A stretch of 64,000 nucleotides of DNA. It comes from Branchiostoma floridae (taxonomy: Eukaryota; Chordata; Leptocardii; Amphioxiformes; Branchiostomatidae). The stretch is from positions 5,353,069 to 5,417,068 of the forward strand of contig NC_049996.1 of assembly GCF_000003815.2 (NCBI RefSeq). Reading direction: 5' to 3'. The notes beneath the pieces are model-generated. The model searched no databases, was not told the origin of the DNA, and saw only the letters and a program-made list of their open reading frames with translations. Position 1 is the first letter of the stretch; every line of letters begins with the position of its first letter. Position numbers and translations under genes: made by a program. Below, in pieces: positions 36,501-48,500 of the stretch.

Positions 36501-39500
36501 GGGGGTCATAAGTATCAGAGAGTCTGTGCCGCCCCCCGTCTCTGTTGAGTGTGGGCCGGTGGGCTCTAATGTACACTGCCTCCTTCACTCCTCGCGCGAA
36601 GAAATCCTGTTCTGAGTCTAAGATTTTGACTTTGTCCAACGAAATGGAATGTCCCGGAGACTCTATATGTATATGTTGCGCCACCTCAGACGATTTGACA
36701 GAGCTAGGACGCCGATGTTCGAGGAACCTAGTTTTCAGTGCACGTTCCGTCTCACCAATGTACGTTTCCTTACAAGGGCCTTTCTTAGTTTTCCCTTGAC
36801 ACGTGATTTTGTACACCACCCCACACCTACTTTCTTTGGGAGTTTTTTCCTTGGGTGCCACTAGGAACTTCTTGAGCGTACGTGTCGGCTTGAAACAGGT
36901 CTTAATCCCGTATTTGTTGAAGACCCTCCTAAGGGCTTCCGAGGTTCCTTTCAAATAGGGCAAAACGACAAGACCTCTGTATGTTTGGGAAGAAAGCCGG
37001 TTTTGGGTGGTGTTATTTTGGGGTTCTGATCTTGGAGTAGTAGCCTTCTTAATCGCCCAGTCTGGGTAGCCGCACACTTTCAATGTCTTAATCACGTGGT
37101 CTTTCTCTCTTTGTTTATCCCGCTGGTCTGTGATTAAAGTCTCCGCTCTATGGAACAGGGTGCGGATCACCCCTAACTTATGGTCTAGAGGATGGTTCGA
37201 CTTAAAGTTTAAATATTGATCCGTGTCTATTTTCTTTTTTGTAGATTTCGATGTGAAGTGTTCCATCTTCTTGGACAACTGTCAGAGTATCAAGGAAAGG
37301 GAGGGACTTGTTTTGTTCAGATTCAAATGTGAATTTGATATCTGGGTCCAAAATATTCAGATGGTTAGTGAATTCATCCGCAAACGCCTTCTTCAGTTTG
37401 GTATGAGTGTCGTCCAACGTACATTGGTGAGACGGAACGTGCACTGAAAACTAGGTTCCTCGAACATCGGCGTCCTAGCTCTGTCAAATCGTCTGAGGTG
37501 GCGCAACATATACATATAGAGTCTCCGGGACATTCCATTTCGTTGGACAAAGTCAAAATCTTAGACTCAGAACAGGATTTCTTCGCGCGAGGAGTGAAGG
37601 AGGCAGTGTACATTAGAGCCCACCGGCCCACACTCAACAGAGACGGGGGGCGGCACAGACTCTCTGATACTTATGACCCCCTCCTGCAAAAGTGACGTGT
37701 TCCTGACGTCACTGTTGGAGATAGGGTCATTCTGTGAACAAGGTCGACGGAGTTGACCGAAAATTTAGGGTAAGTCCCTATATTAATTCGTGCTGGAATG
37801 AAAGTTTAGCAATATCCATAATGCATTCTACCAACACAGATGAACTTTCATGCTAAGTTAGAATAATATACTTTGATATCTTTACCTACACAAACCTAAG
37901 AAAATATGTGCACCCACAGAAAATAATTGGGTGCACATCTCTAAATTTGGGTGCACCTGGGTGCACAAACATCCAGTATTTTGAGCCCTGTTAAATCATG
38001 AGGGTAGTACTGTAGTCAGAGCTATACGTTGATCGCTGTATTTCATAATGTTTATCAATATATGATCTGTGTGTACGCAAATGTATATCTGCAAGCGCAC
38101 ACATTCGACTTACGGATGTGTCAGATCCGATTCCATACTTGATGAAGGTTCTTGTGCTTTCCTCATCGATGCAAATAAAGTACGGCTGGAACAGGTTGGA
38201 GGCACCAAGACCCCGAGCAGCCTTCGCTCCTTCATATTTTACCAGCTTCATACCCTGTAAACATTTGTTAGAAACTGTGTACGTCAAAATTTGAACTCAT
38301 TACTTCACTCAGACTTTTCACTCTATATGAAAATCTAATGGCATTTAATCAGTGCAAATGCAGCACCCAATTACACTAAAAGAGAGCGTAAATTTGGTAT
38401 CAGAGTAGCAGACTTGTTTAACTTAATACCAGAATTGCCGCTTTGCTCACAATGGTATTTCATTCAAATGAATAAGTTATTTATCTTCTGAACAGCTAAA
38501 TATTCTTAACTATTAAAACTATCATTAGTTAGATCCTTGGAACATTAGATATAAAGACTACTTTTCCTATCTTTATACAAGATGAAGGGAGCATGATACC
38601 AATGTCACATTTATTATGACGTTGGATTTCACTAAATTGTATCTCCCAAAAAACATTTGAGAAAAGAACTAAGAATAGTCTACAATGCGGTATCAACTGC
38701 CCAAAGAGCTAGGAAATAGGAGTTCCTTTTAAAAAAAATGGTACAAATTATGTTCGGTGCCCAAAGAATTCATTTTATACATCAATGATTCTCCTACGCA
38801 GAGAGATCCAACGGCACCAGCAAACCGCCTCTTGTCTGTACTCTGCTATCTCAACAGTCACAATCAGTTCCTGTGGGCGTCGTTACAAACCAGCTGTCAG
38901 CCAATCAGAGAATAAGCCTGTAAGTTTTCAAAAGGGATCTAGCATATATAATGGTAAGCTCATTAATATTTATTACAGGGCGGTCAGGAACTGATGGTGA
39001 CGGTTGAGATAGCAGAGTACAGACAAGATGCGGTTTGATGGCTCCGTTGGATGTCTCTGCGAAGGAGAATGACATCAATGAACTGCTTCCTTATTGTTGA
39101 GGTCCTTAAGGAATCACCTTATAGAGTGCCACGCCTTTCAGGCCGATCTGAAGATGGAACCAGGTTCTCTGGATCTTCGGAATGGCAGAGAACACCACGA
39201 AAATGTCGCCTGCTGATATCCCGACAAAGTAGAGACACTGTCCCGTCTCCACTTTAGGATCTATCTGGTAGGAGTTGGACCACTTCACGCTACAGGGTGC
39301 TTGAACAATACTCGCCAAAGCTTCACTGCAAAGACAAAATAAACTCAAAATCATATCAAGTTACTGGATTAACTTCTTTTTGCATTAACGTTGTATCAAC
39401 ATTGTAAACATCAATCGACCGTTCTTTATTAAATCCATACTCTATCCCAAAAGGGAATGTTCTGATCCTGCTAAAGGTATTTTTCTGAATCCCAAATCTT

Positions 39501-42500
39501 ACTTGTATCGGCCATTTGATACTGAACGTGGACAAGGAAGCAGTTGCATTTTAAAGCATTAACCCCCCGAGTACCCTCCAATTAAATTACAGCCAGGTGT
39601 AACACATTAAAATGCGAACAGCCATTGGACAAACTTCAACTTGGTAGATCTTAATTAAGAAATATTTACACGAACTTTAGAATTACTTCTGCAAGGGAGT
39701 TTGCCGTTTCGAAACGGGGCGAAAGTCGATTTCACGACAAACTCCTTTTCCCGGCACAAGATAACCTAACGAACGTTGAAATTCGTGCCCCCCTCCCCCC
39801 TTTAAAGTAAAAGCAGCCCCGTTTGAATACTGTAAACGTAGAAATGTTCGCGGTGGATTAATGTTCGCGGGTTCGAACTTAAAACCACCGCGAATATTTT
39901 TCTATTATGGTATTAGACTACAGTCCAAGGTGTTACCGCGAAATTAAATCCACCGCGAAAAGCCCGTTTTCCCGCTACCGCGAAATTAAATCCCCGCGAA
40001 CTTAAATGCATTTACAGTATTGCAACGGGGGCTAGTCTCTGTTCTCATCTTTACCTGTCTTGTCTTGAATGCTCTAACAGGCTGACATACTCAGCCCGGC
40101 CGACGATCGTGTTTGTCTTCAGACCAGTTAGTTCCCCTAGACTCTGTCAAAAGAAGCGGGATAAATGTTGCTCAGTTTTGAATGCATTTTAGCCATGTTG
40201 ATCCAACTATATTGATCCACGCGCGCATGGAATTTCGTCCGTTTGCAAATAAAAAAAAATATATCCGGCCCTAATGTGAAAAGTAGATGCAATGTGATAA
40301 AATATATGAGATAATTTGCAAAAAAATATCAGAAGACTAGGTTAAGATAAGCTGAGGAAGCTTGCAACATGTCTCATTCAACCATGGTAGGACCACATCA
40401 GGCTGGTTACGTGCAACTTTTTTTGTCATAGATTATGCAAATGAGTTCCTCAGTTTTCCATTCAATATGCAAATTAGCTCTTATTTTGAATAGTTTGTAT
40501 TTCATTCCGTTCATCTTTATCTTAGTTGAACACATACAAAAAATCATGATAATTCGTTATTCTTTCTTGAGTTATCCTCTTCAAAATTCTTTGTCAAAAA
40601 TGCCTGTTATTCCAAAACAAACCGCTAGAGGTCAGGCACACACACACAGACACACATACATACACAGAAGCGCTAGTTAAAATATAACATTTATGAATAT
40701 TTCTTGGAGGTTATTACTAGTAAAATGTAGCTTGTTTGAATGCCATTACAGTATAAAAAAAAGAAAATGCACCAAATGAATTATAGCAGACATTTGTACC
40801 TTTTTGGAGGCTTCTAGGTTTTCGGCTGTCACTGAAAACTGGCCAGTAACTTCGTTATACGTCATCACAAAGCCAAAACAGGAGACCTGTGCAGAGAGAA
40901 ATTAACAAAAAATATATATTTGATTAAAATACTCGTTGTCATGTTTCTACAAATGACACAACGTACATAAAATGAATAAAAGGAAGGGTGTGTTGCGAAC
41001 GTTCCATGACGCATTCTACATTCTAACAAGAGACCAGAAGATATTCTTCTACTGAGCAACATCACTCTGGAACACCCTCTTTACTTCTACTTAGATATTC
41101 ACCTTTACCGCGTCGTTCAAAGGGAATCTCTGGAACAATTTAGGAGACATTTTCATGCATATGCAATGTCCCCGTAGATACCGTAATTGAAGTGAAACTG
41201 TTGGATAGTTGTAAAAGTGCCACCAATATGGAAGCCATCACTGTAGTTACCAGCTTGCCAATTGATACCAGTGTATCACTTTTACTACACTAAATCACTT
41301 CTTTAATACAGGGATGAATGCCTTATTATTTGTGATGCCACGTTTTGTCACTTCAAATCTTGTTACGACGTTTATGGTGTCCGTTTTGAAAATTAAGACG
41401 TCTTGTTTTTCCTAACCATCTTGTTTTTTTCGCGTTATCTCTGCATAGAATGTCATCCATAAAACGTACTTGCTGTGGCCTGAGAAGCAAATCACGATTT
41501 ACCCTTTTATTTTTAGTGTCACCACTCCCTCCGTTGAAATGACTGTTAAACGCGTGAACGCGGGTTCCTGGTAAGTGACAGTTCCACCTAGGAAAGGAAA
41601 AGATTACCTTTTATTAATCGGTAAAAATGGAGATTAACGATAACGAGTCATCCCATACCTTTAGCACAGAAACAGCAGAGATCGAATTGTATTTTAATAT
41701 TGTCTACCTTGATGTCTAATATTCATAAGTTTACGTGTCATAGTCTTACTAACTTTCGGAAAACAGATATTAGTTTTCTGACATCATAAATGGTTATTTA
41801 CTAGATTTGTCTAAATTTGCCAAACTAAAAAAATGATTAATGCAGAATTTCCATTATTATAATGTCATTGACTTTACCTGTCGTTTGCAAAAACTAGGAA
41901 GGCCGCTGCGGTCTTTTTGATGTTTTCGCCGATGTCATGAGGAAGATCAAAGATGATCTGCGGGACAGATGGGGGTATAAGTACGCTAACATCTTCGAAC
42001 ACATAAAACATTTGTTTCAATTTTAGCTACTATTTAGTTACTCCAAATTTGGTCTTCAGCCAAAAGTACATACGTCCACATTTTCGACGCCTGACAGTCC
42101 ATCTTGCTCACGGAAAAAAAACTAGTCTATGTCAGGATTGCGTGGGTCATTCTACGTGAGCATGATGGACTGTCAACCGTCGAAAATTTTTAGGTATGTA
42201 CCTTACCTTTAAAAGCACTGTCATTGCTTGAAGAAAATTTTGAGTAACTGTATTCATACGTGAATGATTAACCTCTTCAACGATAGCTACTATTTTTATC
42301 CAATACCTTGTATTTGTTTCCGTCGATCAGCTCTTGCCATGGGGGGTGTGCAACTCCAGCTTTGACCCCATTCAGAAGTAAATCGTCAGATTGGCATCCG
42401 GGTGGTCCACCCTCCAGACTGAAGTCATTGGCCGGGACAGGGCCCTGTGGTAGTCAAACGGTTACCCATGATTACAACATAGTTTATAACTACTACTACT

Positions 42501-45500
42501 AAGCAAAAGGGCTACACTTTTCAAATATGAACATTCTTTACGTCGATGTAGGTTAGACATCCACGTAATAAGATACCCCAAAAGTAGCTAATTAAGCAAC
42601 TGAATATGATTTTGAAACGGTCAGACGTTTCAAGTTCACAGGATACATAAACCATTTTAAAACAATATCTCTTCAATGTCACTGACGAAAACTACTAGGA
42701 TCTGACAGCATAGCCAAGCATGTCCACCTTAGTTATAGGGCCTTCACAATGGAACCAAATCAGCAGGAATCAAGCAGAACCAGCCGGAATGAAGTATTTG
42801 CAAAATTCGTGCCACATTCAGGGCCATTCGGGTGAGACTTCCAAATTGACCTTATACCCCATCCACACAAGAAGGAATGAGCCAAAATGCAGTCAGAATG
42901 ATTTTTCTATCACTGGGACTTCGTAGCTATAGTGTATTCTAGAAATTCTCACTGTATCCCAGATATTCTTTTGGCCACATTCTTACAGGATTTGAAGTTG
43001 CTTGTCGTTTCGGTTCTCCATCGAATGAAATAAGAATGTTTAATAATGTTGGAGTGCCGTAGAATGCGGTCATACTCCAGTTATAATAGTTAGAATACAT
43101 TTATATACACTCGATATTTCTCCACCTCAAATGCACGTCGAAAGCTTTTAGCATGTCAAAAAATGTCGGGCCAGTCAAAAGAACGGGCACAAATATCTGT
43201 AATGCGGTGAGAATTTCTAGGTATAGAACATATTTTTCATTCTGACGGCATTTCGGCTCATTCTTGCCATCGTGTGAAGGGGGCTTAAGCAGAGCACTGG
43301 TCACTTGATCATGTTGTGAGGATGCCAATACAACCGTCCCCCCGTATTGCACTGAACTGGATTCCTCAATGAACGAGAAAAAGAGGAGGAAAAATGACTT
43401 GGAAGAAAACATTTCCGTGGAACTTAGAGCGGCTTGGGTACACCTTGTAGGCAGGTACTGGACAGAAGAGAGCGGCAGCCTTTGATGGCCAGCATTGTGA
43501 CCACTGAACCTTGCGTCAAAGAATGACTAAAACAAAAAACAACAACTCTGTACCTCTTCCATGTAAACAGTTGTTGCCCTTTCCAGTGCAAGGCGCTTCC
43601 TGTCCATTGCTTCCTGGAATTTCTCCGCTTCTGTAAACTCACAATACCTATAAAAGGGGAAAATGAACATTAAGATGATATTAATAAGAAGCATGCACTA
43701 ATGCCGAACTATCAATCAACGATTTTGCACTTAAAAAATGTTTTATTTTTATCAAAATATTTCTTTGGAAGAATAGGGGTACATATTTGTTAAAGCTTCT
43801 CCTAATACCTTTGATTATATCTATTTCAATAATGATGTTTATCTTAAATTTTTACCGTTTTTCCTTGATAGTCTGCATGACTCCGTCGGTGTCGTTCACA
43901 AGCTTGGAAGTCTCGTAATACTTCTTCCCAGTTTCGCTTTCAGTTTTCAGTCTGTGGAATCAAATAAAAAAAAACTTTGCAAAGACGTAAAGAAAGTCAA
44001 CAGAAACTAGAGTTCCACAAACACATACCTTTGCCAAATAAACTAGGTTTGTTATGTAGAATGGTGTCTGTAGACAAATACGTTACTCATTTCATTTTGT
44101 TTTATGATTATATGCTTGGAGTTGATTTGTAAAATTTCGGTATTAATTATGCAAATTAGGTCCCAATTTACAATTAATCAATATCAAATTGTATCAAGTA
44201 TTGCTATCAGCATACTTAGAATCATGATGATCCTTTCTTTAAATGCACCCCTTACTCTCTTTCCTCTTTCTCAGTTACATATGTGACAACGTTGAAACTA
44301 CTGTAATGGAATGCAGTGGATTTATGAACTTTTCATAATCAATTATGCAAATTAGCTGTTAATTTGCATAATGAGTATCACATTGTGTTAGTCTTCACTT
44401 AGACTATCTACATACCAAAAATCATGACGATCCGTTAACACGTTCATATTTTCTCACTAATTATGCAAATGAGGTCGTCATTTGCATGATTATTATGTAT
44501 TGCCATTTTTCTCTTTCTCAGCTGCATATGTGACAAGTTTCAAAGTCCTATCATGGAATGTAGTGGATTTATAAAATGTTCTCGTTAATTATGCAAATTA
44601 TCTGTTGATTTTGCATAATTGGTATCTCATTATGTAGGTCTTCACTTACGCTACCTACATACCAAAAAACATGATGATCCGTCAACATGTTCATATTTTC
44701 TCATTAACTATGCAAATGAGGTCATCAAATGAGGTCATTATTTGCATAATTGATATCTATTAACATTTCTCTCCTTCTCAGCTACATATGTGACAAGTTT
44801 GAAAGTCATATCGTGGAATGCAGTGGATTTATAAACTTCCCTCATTAATTATGCAAATTAGCTGTTGAGTTACATAATTAGTAGTCCATTATGTAAGTCA
44901 ACACTCATTCTATCTACATACCAAAAATCATGAACATCCGTCAATACGTTGCAGAGCTATTCTCGTCCAAAGTTTCCAAAGGAAACCGGTGCCTGCAGTA
45001 CCAAAAAAGCCGCTAGGGGGCCCAAACTCACAGCACATACTCTCTGTCCCGTGGGCTATCTACCACCTATAAATCATGACCACAGCATGTCCAGAACACG
45101 AGATATAAAAAAAATTGAGTTTCCGCTACAGTACCTTAGCAAGCCGCTAGTGGGTCCATTATCGAACTTGACCTTCGTTTTCCCAACCCCTACCCACCTA
45201 CCAAATATCATCAGGATCCATCCAAGGCTTCTCGAGTTATGCTGTTAACACACACACACAGACAGACACACAGACACGCAGACACACAAACACGCCCAAA
45301 ACATAACCTACGCCATTCTGGCAAAGGTAGATACTTTCTTTAAGGAAATTAAATCAACTTAACTATAGTATGAAGGGACATTATGTTTTCCTTACCCCCC
45401 GCTAAAGCAGCCTTTTGCAACATCCTTAACGTCGAACGGAAACATGAGTTTGAAGTTCAAGTTCAGCAGCTCCGTAATGGTGCCCATGAACATCTCGACA

Positions 45501-48500
45501 GGTTTTGGGTATGTAGGGATGGTCTTCAGCCATTGGCTGAAGGTGTCTTTGAAGCCGGTTGTGTAGAAATCCGCTACGACGGCCGCGACTTCCTGGTGAC
45601 CTCCTTCTGCGGTCACGCGAGTGCTGGCCGTCTTGGAAGATTGGCTGTAAAAGGATAATTAGAAAATCAGAAAAAAGATCGTTAGGTGGCGCTTCTAAGG
45701 GCAGCCACGGTTTTAATCTTCCTCTGCAAACTTTGAGTAATTATGTTTGTTTTTAACAATTTTATCAGACTGTATATGTCATATCGTGTATGTGAAGACC
45801 TGGGGAGCATCGTGGTGAACTCTAAGATGTTCTGTATGACCTGGTGAGTGGCAATCTGAACTTCTGTCCACCGAACTCGGAACTCTGAACAGTGGACAAC
45901 AATGGCGCCCACTGTACTGCTCAGATACTCCACGGGATTCATGAAGGGCCTCAAGAAGTGCACACCAAGAACAACTCCACGGGTGAAAACGATGTTACGT
46001 GAAATTGGGATACTCAGGGGAGCAAGCAGACCAAGAGGAACGAAGGCGGGTAGGGATTTTATTCGCAATATTGGCACAGTGATAGGGAGGAAAAGTCAGT
46101 TAATTAACTCAAGCCGTAGTCCATTGTTGTCTGAACGAGTTTCCCGCCCAAACTTAATCAACATCAAGCCTGTAAACAACAGCTCTCCCAGCAGTGTCAC
46201 ACCTGTACCGACATTCCTACTCACCAACTCAAGATCCCTCCTGAATAAATTGGATGAATTCCAGGGAGTACTTTCCACTAACGATGTGGATATTGCTGCA
46301 GTAACGGAATCCTGGTTTACACCGTCTACTCCAGAACAGTTGACGTCGATCGAGGGCTACACTGTCTACTCAAGATGCCGTACAGAACGTCGGGGTGGGG
46401 GAGTTGCCATTTATGTGCGTGAAAACATTCCATCCAGGATCATCTCTGAAATCACTGTACCCGAGGAACTTGAATGCCTGTGGGTTAACGTACGCCCACA
46501 GCGACTAACTCGTCAGTTTTCTTCCATAGCGCTATGTACTTTCTACTCACCTCCACAATCACCACATGAAGATCTACTCGTCGAACACCTCATCACAGCG
46601 TCGGACCAGCTTCGCACTACGTATCCTAACATCGGCTTTGCCTTTGTTGGAGACTTTAACCATGCCAACATCCACGACATCCTTTTAGATCGTGAATTCT
46701 CTCAGATTGTTCACAACAGTACCAGAGGCAACGCAATTCTCGATCTGATAATTACCAACATGAAGACGTGCTACAAGAAGCCAGAGATCATTCCACCCTT
46801 GTCACTCAGTGACCACAACTGTGTATTGTGGAAACCTCAGGTGAAACTTTAACAAAACACAGGTACTAAGAAGACCATCAGACCATTCCGTGAACCCGGC
46901 CTGAGCGAATTCGGGAGATGGATCACCTCACACGCATGGGATGAGGTATACGGTGCAACAACAGCAACTGACAAGGCCAAAGCTTTCTACGTGACCCTTT
47001 CTACTGCGATCGACAAGTTTTCCCTGCAAGAACAATTAAAATTCATCCAAGAGACAAACCTTGGATAACCCCCCAAATCAAGTTCCTCATCAAACAGAGA
47101 CAGGAGGCCTTCTCAGCAGGAACTTCTACACCCAATTCAAAATACTACAAGTACAAGGTGCAGAAATAGATTCGGAAAGCAAAGAATAACTTTTACAAGG
47201 TCAGGGTCGATAGTAGTAAGAAGGAAAACCCGAGAGCATGGCACAAGAACATTAAGAACATGTGCAACATGAACAAGAATACCAATCGCATCAATACCCC
47301 TGGTATCAGTCAAAATTACTCCACTGCGATCGCCAATGAAATTAACTCTAAATTCGCAGAAGTGTCACAGTCCCTGCCGCCACTGGACCCTACATCGCTG
47401 CCAGCATTCCTGCCGGACTTTCCACTCCCGACCGTACAAGTCTGGGAAGTGTATGCCCACTTACGTTCCACTAACTCCCATAAGAGTCCTGGACCTGGCG
47501 GGGTGCCTGCCTCCATTCTAAAGGAGTTTGCATGTGAAATCAGTAGTCCTCTCTGTGACCTGATCAACACATCACTCAAGCAGGGAGTCGTCCCCCAGGA
47601 GTGGAGAGAGGCAAACGTCATCCCACTGCCTAAGTCGTCACCACCTCACATTGATGACTTGAGACCCATTTCCTTGACTCCATTACTAGCTAAAGTCTGC
47701 GAACGTTTTGTTGCAAACTGGATACTGGATGACATTACTCCTAATCTCGACCCACGCCAGTTTGGCTGCAGAAAGAAAAGGTCAACAACCCACGCCCTTG
47801 TGAGCCTCCTGGACTTCATGTACAAATCAACTTCAACCCCATCTTCCTCATGCACCTTGGTCACAACTGATCTATCTAAAGCCTTCGACAGAGTCGACCA
47901 TGCCACCGCCGTTAGATGTCTGTTGGACCTTGGTGTGCGCCCTGCCCTTGTACCATGGCTGTGCAGTTTTATATCCAACAGAAGGCAAAGGGTTAACTAC
48001 ATAGGTGAAACATCTGACTGGATCTATCTGACATTCGGTGTAGCCCAAGGTACTATCTTAGGTCCAATCGTTTTCATGGCTTTGATCGACGGGGCAATTC
48101 GGGATGTACTTGACCGTTGGAAGTACGTTGATGATATGAATCTTGCACAAATGTGGTCTATCCGTCAAAACTGCACTCTTCAACTAACTTTGAACGACCT
48201 GACCGACTGGGTTAACGAGCACAGAATGAAATTAAACCCAAAGAAATGCAAAGTCCTACATGTTTGCTTTGCGAAGTCACCCCAACTACCGGAACCACTC
48301 ACTCTGGAAGGTCATGCTCTAGAAACCGCGGTATCCGTCAAAGTCGTCGGTGTGACGGTTCAAAACGACCTGAGGTGGAACATTCACGTCAGCAACATGA
48401 CCTCAAGTGCAAACAGGAAACTGTATTTACTGCGCAGACTCAAACGTTTCGGTGTGTCGGTCGCCGATCTGACAGCAGTGTTCACAGCATACATCCGTCC

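Larger units (their letters stand above)
36137..37990. mobile_element. hAT-like non-autonomous element (host of the PLE insertion)
   Basis: The ends CAGGGCTTGAAATTC and GTATTTTGAGCCCTG are inverted (CAGGGCTYRAAAT). Both flanks are packed with GGGTGCACC repeats (36,160-36,232 and 37,905-37,970). The CAGGG start is typical of hAT elements, but no clear 8-bp target duplication is seen. No transposase. Confidence 0.55.

Noticed and set aside
37374-37695. A second GIY-YIG gene on the plus strand
   Set aside because: It is the inverted terminal copy of the same PLE end at 36.4-36.75 kb.
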